Shown: positions 1-13,200 of the stretch, piece after piece | Position numbering within the stretch: the first letter of the stretch is position 1 | How the letters are laid out: each line of letters opens with the position of its first letter | Assembly: GCA_947652605.1 (NCBI GenBank) | Contig: OX393576.1 | Location: 55,342,966 to 55,406,965, forward strand | Direction of reading: 5' to 3' | Length of the DNA stretch: 64,000 nt | Source of the DNA: Elmis aenea | Taxonomy: Eukaryota; Arthropoda; Insecta; Coleoptera; Elmidae | Notes under the pieces: generated by a model | The model's database searches: none | What the model was told of the DNA's origin: nothing | What the model saw: only the letters and a program-made list of their open reading frames with translations | Program-made: the position numbers and the translations under genes

Positions 1-195
1 ATCGTTGGATGCGCCAGTCTGTTAGCTACATTTTGAACACCGAATCAAAATTTTCGGTCCGCTAATAACAGAGTTACGAATTTTTTTGTAGACCGAGATG
101 TTTTTATTTTTGCGAGCGAACTCTTGGCATATTGCCGGACCTTTTTCAGACGGCCGTGGATGATATCAAAAAGTGTTTTATTTGCACTTTCTTTA

Positions 196-212
196 CATCG
201 TTGGATGCGCCA
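196..212 (+). other. CENP-B-box-like 17-mer, one per monomer junction (first complete example)
   Basis: The sequence CATCGTTGGATGCGCCA spans the last base of one monomer and the first 16 of the next. Against the mammalian CENP-B box consensus YTTCGTTGGAARCGGGA it matches 13 of 17 positions. The mismatches are positions 2, 11, 15 and 16, and three of those (2, 15, 16) are among the nine core bases needed for human CENP-B binding. The 17-mer looked invariant in every junction I read. Insects carry several pogo-derived, CENP-B-like proteins, but no binding can be claimed from sequence alone. Confidence 0.45.
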
Positions 213-3200
213 GTCTGTTAGCTACATTTTGAACACCGAATCAAAATTTTCGGTCCGCTAATAACAGAGTTACGAATTTTTTTGTAGACCGAGATGTTTT
301 TATTTTTGCGAGCGAACTCTTGGCATATTGCCGGACCTTTTTCAGACGGCCGTGGATGATATCAAAAAGTGTTTTATTTGCACTTTATTTACATCGTTGG
401 ATGCGCCAGTCTTTTAGCTACATTTTAAACACCGAATCAAAATTTTCGGTCCGCTAATAACGGAGTTACGAATTTTTTTGTAGACCGAGATGTTTTTATT
501 TTTGCGTGCGAACTCTTGGCATATTGCCGGACCTTTTTCAGACGGCCGTGGATGATATCAAAAAGTGTTTTATTTGCACTTTCTTTACATCGTTGGATGC
601 GCCAGTCTGTTAGCTACATTTTGAACACCGAATCAAAATTTTCGGTCCGCTAATAACGGAGTTACGATTTTTTTTGTAGACCGAGATGTTTTTATTTTTG
701 CGTGCGAACTCTTGGCATATTGCCGGACCTTTTTCAGACGGCCGTGGATGATATCAAAAAGTGTTTTATTTGCACTTTCTTTACATCGTTGGATGCGCCA
801 GTCTGTTAGCTACATTTTGAACACCGAATCAAAATTTTCGGCACGCTAATAACGGAGTTACGATTTTTTTTGTAGACCGAGATGTTTTTATTTTTGCGTG
901 CGAACTCTTGGCATATTGCCGGACCTTTTTCAGACGGCCGTGGATGATATCAAAAAGTGTTTTATTTGCACTTTCTTTACATCGTTGGATGCGCCAGTCT
1001 GTTAGCTACATTTTGAACACCGAATCAAAATTTTCGGCACGCTAATAACGGAGTTACGATTTTTTTTGTAGACCGAGATGTTTTTATTTTTGCGTGCGAA
1101 CTCTTGGCATATTGCCGGACCTTTTTCAGACGGCCGTGGATGATATCAAAAAGTGTTTTATTTGCACTTTATTTACATCGTTGGATGCGCCAGTCTTTTA
1201 GCTACATTTTAAACACCGAATCAAAATTTTCGGTCCGCTAATAACGGAGTTACGAATTTTTTTGTAGACCGAGATGTTTTTATTTTTGCGTGCGAACTCT
1301 TGGCATATTGCCGGACCTTTTTCAGACGGCCGTGGATGATATCAAAAAGTGTTTTATTTGCACTTTCTTTACATCGTTGGATGCGCCAGTCTGTTAGCTA
1401 CATTTTGAACACCGAATCAAAATTTTCGGCACGCTAATAACGGAGTTACGATTTTTTTTGTAGACCGAGATGTTTTTATTTTTGCGTGCGAACTCTTGGC
1501 ATATTGCCGGACCTTTTTCAGACGGCCGTGGATGATATCAAAAAGTGTTTTATTTGCACTTTCTTTACATCGTTGGATGCGCCAGTCTGTTAGCTACATT
1601 TTGAACACCGAATCAAAATTTTCGGTCCGCTAATAACAGAGTTACGAATTTTTTTGTAGACCGAGATGTTTTTATTTTTGCGAGCGAACTCTTGGCATAT
1701 TGCCGGACCTTTTTCAGACGGCCGTGGATGATATCAAAAAGTGTTTTATTTGCACTTTCTTTACATCGTTGGATGCGCCAGTCTGTTAGCTACATTTTGA
1801 ACACCGAATCAAAATTTTCGGTCCGCTAATAACAGAGTTACGAATTTTTTTGTAGACCGAGATGTTTTTATTTTTGCGAGCGAACTCTTGGCATATTGCC
1901 GGACCTTTTTCAGACGGCCGTGGATGATATCAAAAAGTGTTTTATTTGCACTTTATTTACATCGTTGGATGCGCCAGTCTTTTAGCTACATTTTAAACAC
2001 CGAATCAAAATTTTCGGTCCGCTAATAACGGAGTTACGAATTTTTTTGTAGACCGAGATGTTTTTATTTTTGCGTGCGAACTCTTGGCATATTGCCGGAC
2101 CTTTTTCAGACGGCCGTGGATGATATCAAAAAGTGTTTTATTTGCACTTTCTTTACATCGTTGGATGCGCCAGTCTGTTAGCTACATTTTGAACACCGAA
2201 TCAAAATTTTCGGTCCGCTAATAACAGAGTTACGAATTTTTTTGTAGACCGAGATGTTTTTATTTTTGCGAGCGAACTCTTGGCATATTGCCGGACCTTT
2301 TTCAGACGGCCGTGGATGATATCAAAAAGTGTTTTATTTGCACTTTATTTACATCGTTGGATGCGCCAGTCTTTTAGCTACATTTTAAACACCGAATCAA
2401 AATTTTCGGTCCGCTAATAACGGAGTTACGAATTTTTTTGTAGACCGAGATGTTTTTATTTTTGCGTGCGAACTCTTGGCATATTGCCGGACCTTTTTCA
2501 GACGGCCGTGGATGATATCAAAAAGTGTTTTATTTGCACTTTCTTTACATCGTTGGATGCGCCAGTCTGTTAGCTACATTTTGAACACCGAATCAAAATT
2601 TTCGGCACGCTAATAACGGAGTTACGATTTTTTTTGTAGACCGAGATGTTTTTATTTTTGCGTGCGAACTCTTGGCATATTGCCGGACCTTTTTCAGACG
2701 GCCGTGGATGATATCAAAAAGTGTTTTATTTGCACTTTATTTACATCGTTGGATGCGCCAGTTTTTTAGCTACATTTTAAACACCGAATCAAAATTTTCG
2801 GTCCGCTAATAACGGAGTTACGAATTTTTTTGTAGACCGAGATGTTTTTATTTTTGCGTGCGAACTCTTGGCATATTGCCGGACCTTTTTCAGACGGCCG
2901 TGGATGATATCAAAAAGTGTTTTATTTGCACTTTCTTTACATCGTTGGATGCGCCAGTCTGTTAGCTACATTTTGAACACCGAATCAAAATTTTCGGCAC
3001 GCTAATAACGGAGTTACGATTTTTTTTGTAGACCGAGATGTTTTTATTTTTGCGTGCGAACTCTTGGCATATTGCCGGACCTTTTTCAGACGGCCGTGGA
3101 TGATATCAAAAAGTGTTTTATTTGCACTTTATTTACATCGTTGGATGCGCCAGTCTGTTAGCTACATTTTGAACACCGAATCAAAATTTTCGGCACGCTA

Positions 3201-5684
3201 ATAACGGAGTTACGATTTTTTTTGTAGACCGAGATGTTTTTATTTTTGCGTGCGAACTCTTGGCATATTGCCGGACCTTTTTCAGACGGCCGTGGATGAT
3301 ATCAAAAAGTGTTTTATTTGCACTTTATTTACATCGTTGGATGCGCCAGTCTTTTAGCTACATTTTAAACACCGAATCAAAATTTTCGGTCCGCTAATAA
3401 CGGAGTTACGAATTTTTTTGTAGACCGAGATGTTTTTATTTTTGCGTGCGAACTCTTGGCATATTGCCGGACCTTTTTCAGACGGCCGTGGATGATATCA
3501 AAAAGTGTTTTATTTGCACTTTCTTTACATCGTTGGATGCGCCAGTCTGTTAGCTACATTTTGAACACCGAATCAAAATTTTCGGCACGCTAATAACGGA
3601 GTTACGATTTTTTTTGTAGACCGAGATGTTTTTATTTTTGCGTGCGAACTCTTGGCATATTGCCGGACCTTTTTCAGACGGCCGTGGATGATATCAAAAA
3701 GTGTTTTATTTGCACTTTCTTTACATCGTTGGATGCGCCAGTCTGTTAGCTACATTTTGAACACCGAATCAAAATTTTCGGTCCGCTAATAACAGAGTTA
3801 CGAATTTTTTTGTAGACCGAGATGTTTTTATTTTTGCGAGCGAACTCTTGGCATATTGCCGGACCTTTTTCAGACGGCCGTGGATGATATCAAAAAGTGT
3901 TTTATTTGCACTTTATTTACATCGTTGGATGCGCCAGTCTTTTAGCTACATTTTGAACACCGAATCAAAATTTTCGGTCCGCTAATAACGGAGTTACGAA
4001 TTTTTTTGTAGACCGAGATGTTTTTATTTTTGCGTGCGAACTCTTGGCATATTGCCGGACCTTTTTCAGACGGCCGTGGATGATATCAAAAAGTGTTTTA
4101 TTTGCACTTTCTTTACATCGTTGGATGCGCCAGTCTGTTAGCTACATTTTGAACACCGAATCAAAATTTTCGGCACGCTAATAACGGAGTTACGATTTTT
4201 TTTGTAGACCGAGATGTTTTTATTTTTGCGTGCGAACTCTTGGCATATTGCCGGACCTTTTTCAGACGGCCGTGGATGATATCAAAAAGTGTTTTATTTG
4301 CACTTTCTTTACATCGTTGGATGCGCCAGTCTGTTAGCTACATTTTGAACACCGAATCAAAATTTTCGGTCCGCTAATAACAGAGTTACGAATTTTTTTG
4401 TAGACCGAGATGTTTTTATTTTTGCGAGCGAACTCTTGGCATATTGCCGGACCTTTTTCAGACGGCCGTGGATGATATCAAAAAGTGTTTTATTTGCACT
4501 TTATTTACATCGTTGGATGCGCCAGTCTGTTAGCTACATTTTGAACACCGAATCAAAATTTTCGGTCCGCTAATAACAGAGTTACGAATTTTTTTGTAGA
4601 CCGAGATGTTTTTATTTTTGCGAGCGAACTCTTGGCATATTGCCGGACCTTTTTCAGACGGCCGTGGATGATATCAAAAAGTGTTTTATTTGCACTTTAT
4701 TTACATCGTTGGATGCGCCAGTCTTTTAGCTACATTTTAAACACCGAATCAAAATCTTCGGTCCGCTAATAACGGAGTTACGAATTTTTTTGTAGACCGA
4801 GATGTTTTTATTTTTGCGTGCGAACTCTTGGCATATTGCCGGACCTTTTTCAGACGGCCGTGGATGATATCAAAAAGTGTTTTATTTGCACTTTCTTTAC
4901 ATCGTTGGATGCGCCAGTCTGTTAGCTACATTTTGAACACCGAATCAAAATTTTCGGCACGCTAATAACGGAGTTACGATTTTTTTTGTAGACCGAGATG
5001 TTTTTATTTTTGCGTGCGAACTCTTGGCATATTGCCGGACCTTTTTCAGACGGCCGTGGATGATATCAAAAAGTGTTTTATTTGCACTTTATTTACATCG
5101 TTGGATGCGCCAGTCTTTTAGCTACATTTTAAACACCGAATCAAAATTTTCGGTCCGCTAATAACGGAGTTACGAATTTTTTTGTAGACCGAGATGTTTT
5201 TATTTTTGCGTGCGAACTCTTGGCATATTGCCGGACCTTTTTCAGACGGCCGTGGATGATATCAAAAAGTGTTTTATTTGCACTTTCTTTACATCGTTGG
5301 ATGCGCCAGTCTGTTAGCTACATTTTGAACACCGAATCAAAATTTTCGGCACGCTAATAACGGAGTTACGATTTTTTTTGTAGACCGAGATGTTTTTATT
5401 TTTGCGTGCGAACTCTTGGCATATTGCCGGACCTTTTTCAGACGGCCGTGGATGATATCAAAAAGTGTTTTATTTGCACTTTCTTTACATCGTTGGATGC
5501 GCCAGTCTGTTAGCTACATTTTGAACACCGAATCAAAATTTTCGGCACGCTAATAACGGAGTTACGATTTTTTTTGTAGACCGAGATGTTTTTATTTTTG
5601 CGTGCGAACTCTTGGCATATTGCCGGACCTTTTTCAGACGGCCGTGGATGATATCAAAAAGTGTTTTATTTGCACTTTATTTAC

Positions 5685-7252
5685 ATCGTTGGATGCGCCA
5701 GTCTTTTAGCTACATTTTAAACACCGAATCAAAATTTTCGGTCCGCTAATAACGGAGTTACGAATTTTTTTGTAGACCGAGATGTTTTTATTTTTGCGTG
5801 CGAACTCTTGGCATATTGCCGGACCTTTTTCAGACGGCCGTGGATGATATCAAAAAGTGTTTTATTTGCACTTTCTTTACATCGTTGGATGCGCCAGTCT
5901 GTTAGCTACATTTTGAACACCGAATCAAAATTTTCGGTCCGCTAATAACAGAGTTACGAATTTTTTTGTAGACCGAGATGTTTTTATTTTTGCGAGCGAA
6001 CTCTTGGCATATTGCCGGACCTTTTTCAGACGGCCGTGGATGATATCAAAAAGTGTTTTATTTGCACTTTATTTACATCGTTGGATGCGCCAGTCTTTTA
6101 GCTACATTTTAAACACCGAATCAAAATTTTCGGTCCGCTAATAACGGAGTTACGAATTTTTTTGTAGACCGAGATGTTTTTATTTTTGCGTGCGAACTCT
6201 TGGCATATTGCCGGACCTTTTTCAGACGGCCGTGGATGATATCAAAAAGTGTTTTATTTGCACTTTCTTTACATCGTTGGATGCGCCAGTCTGTTAGCTA
6301 CATTTTGAACACCGAATCAAAATTTTCGGCACGCTAATAACGGAGTTACGATTTTTTTTGTAGACCGAGATGTTTTTATTTTTGCGTGCGAACTCTTGGC
6401 ATATTGCCGGACCTTTTTCAGACGGCCGTGGATGATATCAAAAAGTGTTTTATTTGCACTTTCTTTACATCGTTGGATGCGCCAGTCTGTTAGCTACATT
6501 TTGAACACCGAATGAAAATTTTCGGTCCGCTAATAACAGAGTTACGAATTTTTTTGTAGACCGAGATGTTTTTATTTTTGCGAGCGAACTCTTGGCATAT
6601 TGCCGGACCTTTTTCAGACGGCCGTGGATGATATCAAAAAGTGTTTTATTTGCACTTTCTTTACATCGTTGGATGCGCCAGTCTGTTAGCTACATTTTGA
6701 ACACCGAATCAAAATTTTCGGTCCGCTAATAACAGAGTTACGAATTTTTTTGTAGACCGAGATGTTTTTATTTTTGCGAGCGAACTCTTGGCATATTGCC
6801 GGACCTTTTTCAGACGGCCGTGGATGATATCAAAAAGTGTTTTATTTGCACTTTATTTACATCGTTGGATGCGCCAGTCTTTTAGCTACATTTTAAACAC
6901 CGAATCAAAATTTTCGGTCCGCTAATAACGGAGTTACGAATTTTTTTGTAGACCGAGATGTTTTTATTTTTGCGTGCGAACTCTTGGCATATTGCCGGAC
7001 CTTTTTCAGACGGCCGTGGATGATATCAAAAAGTGTTTTATTTGCACTTTCTTTACATCGTTGGATGCGCCAGTCTGTTAGCTACATTTTGAACACCGAA
7101 TCAAAATTTTCGGCACGCTAATAACGGAGTTACGATTTTTTTTGTAGACCGAGATGTTTTTATTTTTGCGTGCGAACTCTTGGCATATTGCCGGACCTTT
7201 TTCAGACGGCCGTGGATGATATCAAAAAGTGTTTTATTTGCACTTTCTTTAC
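5685..7252. repeat. Higher-order satellite module, eight monomers in order 2-1-2-3-1-1-2-3 (first of four)
   Basis: Monomers 30-37 have the type order 21231123. The same eight-monomer order (1568 bp) recurs at monomers 86-93 (16661-18228), 111-118 (21561-23128) and 123-130 (23913-25480). Shorter forms occur near monomers 72-78 and 180-186. Type 1 has G21, G35, TC58-59, A70, A80, A115. Type 2 has T21, A35, TC58-59, G70, A80, T115 and usually A at position 191 of the preceding copy. Type 3 has G21, G35, CA58-59, G70, T80, T115. Recurrence suggests multi-monomer duplication by unequal exchange. Confidence 0.8.
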
Positions 7253-10200
7253 ATCGTTGGATGCGCCAGTCTGTTAGCTACATTTTGAACACCGAATCAA
7301 AATTTTCGGCACGCTAATAACGGAGTTACGATTTTTTTTGTAGACCGAGATGTTTTTATTTTTGCGTGCGAACTCTTGGCATATTGCCGGACCTTTTTCA
7401 GACGGCCGTGGATGATATCAAAAAGTGTTTTATTTGCACTTTCTTTACATCGTTGGATGCGCCAGTCTTTTAGCTACATTTTAAACCCCGAATCAAAATT
7501 TTCGGTCCGCTAATAACGGAGTTACGAATTTTTTTGTAGACCGAGATGTTTTTATTTTTGCGTGCGAACTCTTGGCATATTGCCGGACCTTTTTCAGACG
7601 GCCGTGGATGATATCAAAAAGTGTTTTATTTGCACTTTCTTTACATCGTTGGATGCGCCAGTCTGTTAGCTACATTTTGAACACCGAATCAAAATTTTCG
7701 GCACGCTAATAACGGAGTTACGATTTTTTTTGTAGACCGAGATGTTTTTATTTTTGCGTGCGAACTCTTGGCATATTGCCGGACCTTTTTCAGACGGCCG
7801 TGGATGATATCAAAAAGTGTTTTATTTGCACTTTCTTTACATCGTTGGATGCGCCAGTCTGTTAGCTACATTTTGAACACCGAATCAAAATTTTCGGCAC
7901 GCTAATAACGGAGTTACGATTTTTTTTGTAGACCGAGATGTTTTTATTTTTGCGTGCGAACTCTTGGCATATTGCCGGACCTTTTTCAGACGGCCGTGGA
8001 TGATATCAAAAAGTGTTTTATTTGCACTTTATTTACATCGTTGGATGCGCCAGTCTTTTAGCTACATTTTAAACACCGAATCAAAATTTTCGGTCCGCTA
8101 ATAACGGAGTTACGAATTTTTTTGTAGACCGAGATGTTTTTATTTTTGCGTGCGAACTCTTGGCATATTGCCGGACCTTTTTCAGACGGCCGTGGATGAT
8201 ATCAAAAAGTGTTTTATTTGCACTTTCTTTACATCGTTGGATGCGCCAGTCTGTTAGCTACATTTTGAACACCGAATCAAAATTTTCGGTCCGCTAATAA
8301 CAGAGTTACGAATTTTTTTGTAGACCGAGATGTTTTTATTTTTGCGAGCGAACTCTTGGCATATTGCCGGACCTTTTTCAGACGGCCGTGGATGATATCA
8401 AAAAGTGTTTTATTTGCACTTTCTTTACATCGTTGGATGCGCCAGTCTGTTAGCTACATTTTGAACACCGAATCAAAATTTTCGGCACGCTAATAACGGA
8501 GTTACGATTTTTTTTGTAGACCGAGATGTTTTTATTTTTGCGTGCGAACTCTTGGCATATTGCCGGACCTTTTTCAGACGGCCGTGGATGATATCAAAAA
8601 GTGTTTTATTTGCACTTTCTTTACATCGTTGGATGCGCCAGTCTGTTAGCTACATTTTGAACACCGAATCAAAATTTTCGGCACGCTAATAACGGAGTTA
8701 CGATTTTTTTTGTAGACCGAGATGTTTTTATTTTTGCGTGCGAACTCTTGGCATATTGCCGGACCTTTTTCAGACGGCCGTGGATGATATCAAAAAGTGT
8801 TTTATTTGCACTTTATTTACATCGTTGGATGCGCCAGTCTTTTAGCTACATTTTAAACACCGAATCAAAATTTTCGGTCCGCTAATAACGGAGTTACGAA
8901 TTTTTTTGTAGACCGAGATGTTTTTATTTTTGCGTGCGAACTCTTGGCATATTGCCGGACCTTTTTCAGACGGCCGTGGATGATATCAAAAAGTGTTTTA
9001 TTTGCACTTTCTTTACATCGTTGGATGCGCCAGTCTGTTAGCTACATTTTGAACACCGAATCAAAATTTTCGGTCCGCTAATAACAGAGTTACGAATTTT
9101 TTTGTAGACCGAGATGTTTTTATTTTTGCGAGCGAACTCTTGGCATATTGCCGGACCTTTTTCAGACGGCCGTGGATGATATCAAAAAGTGTTTTATTTG
9201 CACTTTCTTTACATCGTTGGATGCGCCAGTCTGTTAGCTACATTTTGAACACCGAATCAAAATTTTCGGCACGCTAATAACGGAGTTACGATTTTTTTTG
9301 TAGACCGAGATGTTTTTATTTTTGCGTGCGAACTCTTGGCATATTGCCGGACCTTTTTCAGACGGCCGTGGATGATATCAAAAAGTGTTTTATTTGCACT
9401 TTATTTACATCGTTGGATGCGCCAGTCTTTTAGCTACATTTTAAACACCGAATCAAAATTTTCGGTCCGCTAATAACGGAGTTACGAATTTTTTTGTAGA
9501 CCGAGATGTTTTTATTTTTGCGTGCGAACTCTTGGCATATTGCCGGACCTTTTTCAGACGGCCGTGGATGATATCAAAAAGTGTTTTATTTGCACTTTCT
9601 TTACATCGTTGGATGCGCCAGTCTGTTAGCTACATTTTGAACACCGAATCAAAATTTTCGGCACGCTAATAACGGAGTTACGATTTTTTTTGTAGACCGA
9701 GATGTTTTTATTTTTGCGTGCGAACTCTTGGCATATTGCCGGACCTTTTTCAGACGGCCGTGGATGATATCAAAAAGTGTTTTATTTGCACTTTCTTTAC
9801 ATCGTTGGATGCGCCAGTCTGTTAGCTACATTTTGAACACCGAATCAAAATTTTCGGCACGCTAATAACGGAGTTACGATTTTTTTTGTAGACCGAGATG
9901 TTTTTATTTTTGCGTGCGAACTCTTGGCATATTGCCGGACCTTTTTCAGACGGCCGTGGATGATATCAAAAAGTGTTTTATTTGCACTTTATTTACATCG
10001 TTGGATGCGCCAGTCTTTTAGCTACATTTTAAATTCCGAATCAAAATTTTCGGTCCGCTAATAACGGAGTTACGAATTTTTTTGTAGACCGAGATGTTTT
10101 TATTTTTGCGTGCGAACTCTTGGCATATTGCCGGACCTTTTTCAGACGGCCGTGGATGATATCAAAAAGTGTTTTATTTGCACTTTCTTTACATCGTTGG

Positions 10201-13200
10201 ATGCGCCAGTCTGCTAGCTACATTTTGAACACCGAATCAAAATTTTCGGCACGCTAATAACGGAGTTACGATTTTTTTTGTAGACCGAGATGTTTTTATT
10301 TTTGCGTGCGAACTCTTGGCATATTGCCGGACCTTTTTCAGACGGCCGTGGATGATATCAAAAAGTGTTTTATTTGCACTTTCTTTACATCGTTGGATGC
10401 GCCAGTCTGTTAGCTACATTTTGAACACCGAATCAAAATTTTCGGCACGCTAATAACGGAGTTACGATTTTTTTTGTAGACCGAGATGTTTTTATTTTTG
10501 CGTGCGAACTCTTGGCATATTGCCGGACCTTTTTCAGACGGCCGTGGATGATATCAAAAAGTGTTTTATTTGCACTTTCTTTACATCGTTGGATGCGCCA
10601 GTCTGTTAGCTACATTTTGAACACCGAATCAAAATTTTCGGTCCGCTAATAACAGAGTTACGAATTTTTTTGTAGACCGAGATGTTTTTATTTTTGCGAG
10701 CGAACTCTTGGCATATTGCCGGACCTTTTTCAGACGGCCGTGGATGATATCAAAAAGTGTTTTATTTGCACTTTCTTTACATCGTTGGATGCGCCAGTCT
10801 GTTAGCTACATTTTGAACACCGAATCAAAATTTTCGGTCCGCTAATAACAGAGTTACGAATTTTTTTGTAGACCGAGATGTTTTTATTTTTGCGTGCGAA
10901 CTCTTGGCATATTGCCGGACCTTTTTCAGACGGCCGTGGATGATATCAAAAAGTGTTTTATTTGCACTTTCTTTACATCGTTGGATGCGCCAGTCTGTTA
11001 GCTACATTTTGAACACCGAATCAAAATTTTCGGCACGCTAATAACGGAGTTACGATTTTTTTTGTAGACCGAGATGTTTTTATTTTTGCGTGCGAACTCT
11101 TGGCATATTGCCGGACCTTTTTCAGACGGCCGTGGATGATATCAAAAAGTGTTTTATTTGCACTTTCTTTACATCGTTGGATGCGCCAGTCTGTTAGCTA
11201 CATTTTGAACACCGAATCAAAATTTTCGGTCCGCTAATAACAGAGTTACGAATTTTTTTGTAGACCGAGATGTTTTTATTTTTGCGAGCGAACTCTTGGC
11301 ATATTGCCGGACCTTTTTCAGACGGCCGTGGATGATATCAAAAAGTGTTTTATTTGCACTTTCTTTACATCGTTGGATGCGCCAGTCTGTTAGCTACATT
11401 TTGAACACCGAATCAAAATTTTCGGCACGCTAATAACGGAGTTACGATTTTTTTTGTAGACCGAGATGTTTTTATTTTTGCGTGCGAACTCTTGGCATAT
11501 TGCCGGACCTTTTTCAGACGGCCGTGGATGATATCAAAAAGTGTTTTATTTGCACTTTATTTACATCGTTGGATGCGCCAGTCTTTTAGCTACATTTTAA
11601 ACACCGAATCAAAATTTTCGGTCCGCTAATAACGGAGTTACGAATTTTTTTGTAGACCGAGATGTTTTTATTTTTGCGTGCGAACTCTTGGCATATTGCC
11701 GGACCTTTTTCAGACGGCCGTGGATGATATCAAAAAGTGTTTTATTTGCACTTTCTTTACATCGTTGGATGCGCCAGTCTGTTAGCTACATTTTGAACAC
11801 CGAATCAAAATTTTCGGTCCGCTAATAACAGAGTTACGAATTTTTTTGTAGACCGAGATGTTTTTATTTTTGCGAGCGAACTCTTGGCATATTGCCGGAC
11901 CTTTTTCAGACGGCCGTGGATGATATCAAAAAGTGTTTTATTTGCACTTTATTTACATCGTTGGATGCGCCAGTCTTTTAGCTACATTTTAAACACCGAA
12001 TCAAAATTTTCGGTCCGCTAATAACGGAGTTACGAATTTTTTTGTAGACCGAGATGTTTTTATTTTTGCGTGCGAACTCTTGGCATATTGCCGGACCTTT
12101 TTCAGACGGCCGTGGATGATATCAAAAAGTGTTTTATTTGCACTTTCTTTACATCGTTGGATGCGCCAGTCTGTTAGCTACATTTTGAACACCGAATCAA
12201 AATTTTCGGCACGCTAATAACGGAGTTACGATTTTTTTTGTAGACCGAGATGTTTTTATTTTTGCGTGCGAACTCTTGGCATATTGCCGGACCTTTTTCA
12301 GACGGCCGTGGATGATATCAAAAAGTGTTTTATTTGCACTTTCTTTACATCGTTGGATGCGCCAGTCTGTTAGCTACATTTTGAACACCGAATCAAAATT
12401 TTCGGCACGCTAATAACGGAGTTACGATTTTTTTTGTAGACCGAGATGTTTTTATTTTTGCGTGCGAACTCTTGGCATATTGCCGGACCTTTTTCAGACG
12501 GCCGTGGATGATATCAAAAAGTGTTTTATTTGCACTTTCTTTACATCGTTGGATGCGCCAGTCTGTTAGCTACATTTTGAACACCGAATCAAAATTTTCG
12601 GCACGCTAATAACGGAGTTACGATTTTTTTTGTAGACCGAGATGTTTTTATTTTTGCGTGCGAACTCTTGGCATATTGCCGGACCTTTTTCAGACGGCCG
12701 TGGATGATATCAAAAAGTGTTTTATTTGCACTTTCTTTACATCGTTGGATGCGCCAGTCTGTTAGCTACATTTTGAACACCGAATCAAAATTTTCGGTCC
12801 GCTAATAACAGAGTTACGAATTTTTTTGTAGACCGAGATGTTTTTATTTTTGCGAGCGAACTCTTGGCATATTGCCGGACCTTTTTCAGACGGCCGTGGA
12901 TGATATCAAAAAGTGTTTTATTTGCACTTTCTTTACATCGTTGGATGCGCCAGTCTGTTAGCTACATTTTGAACACCGAATCAAAATTTTCGGTCCGCTA
13001 ATAACAGAGTTACGAATTTTTTTGTAGACCGAGATGTTTTTATTTTTGCGAGCGAACTCTTGGCATATTGCCGGACCTTTTTCAGACGGCCGTGGATGAT
13101 ATCAAAAAGTGTTTTATTTGCACTTTATTTACATCGTTGGATGCGCCAGTCTTTTAGCTACATTTTAAACACCGAATCAAAATTTTCGGTCCGCTAATAA

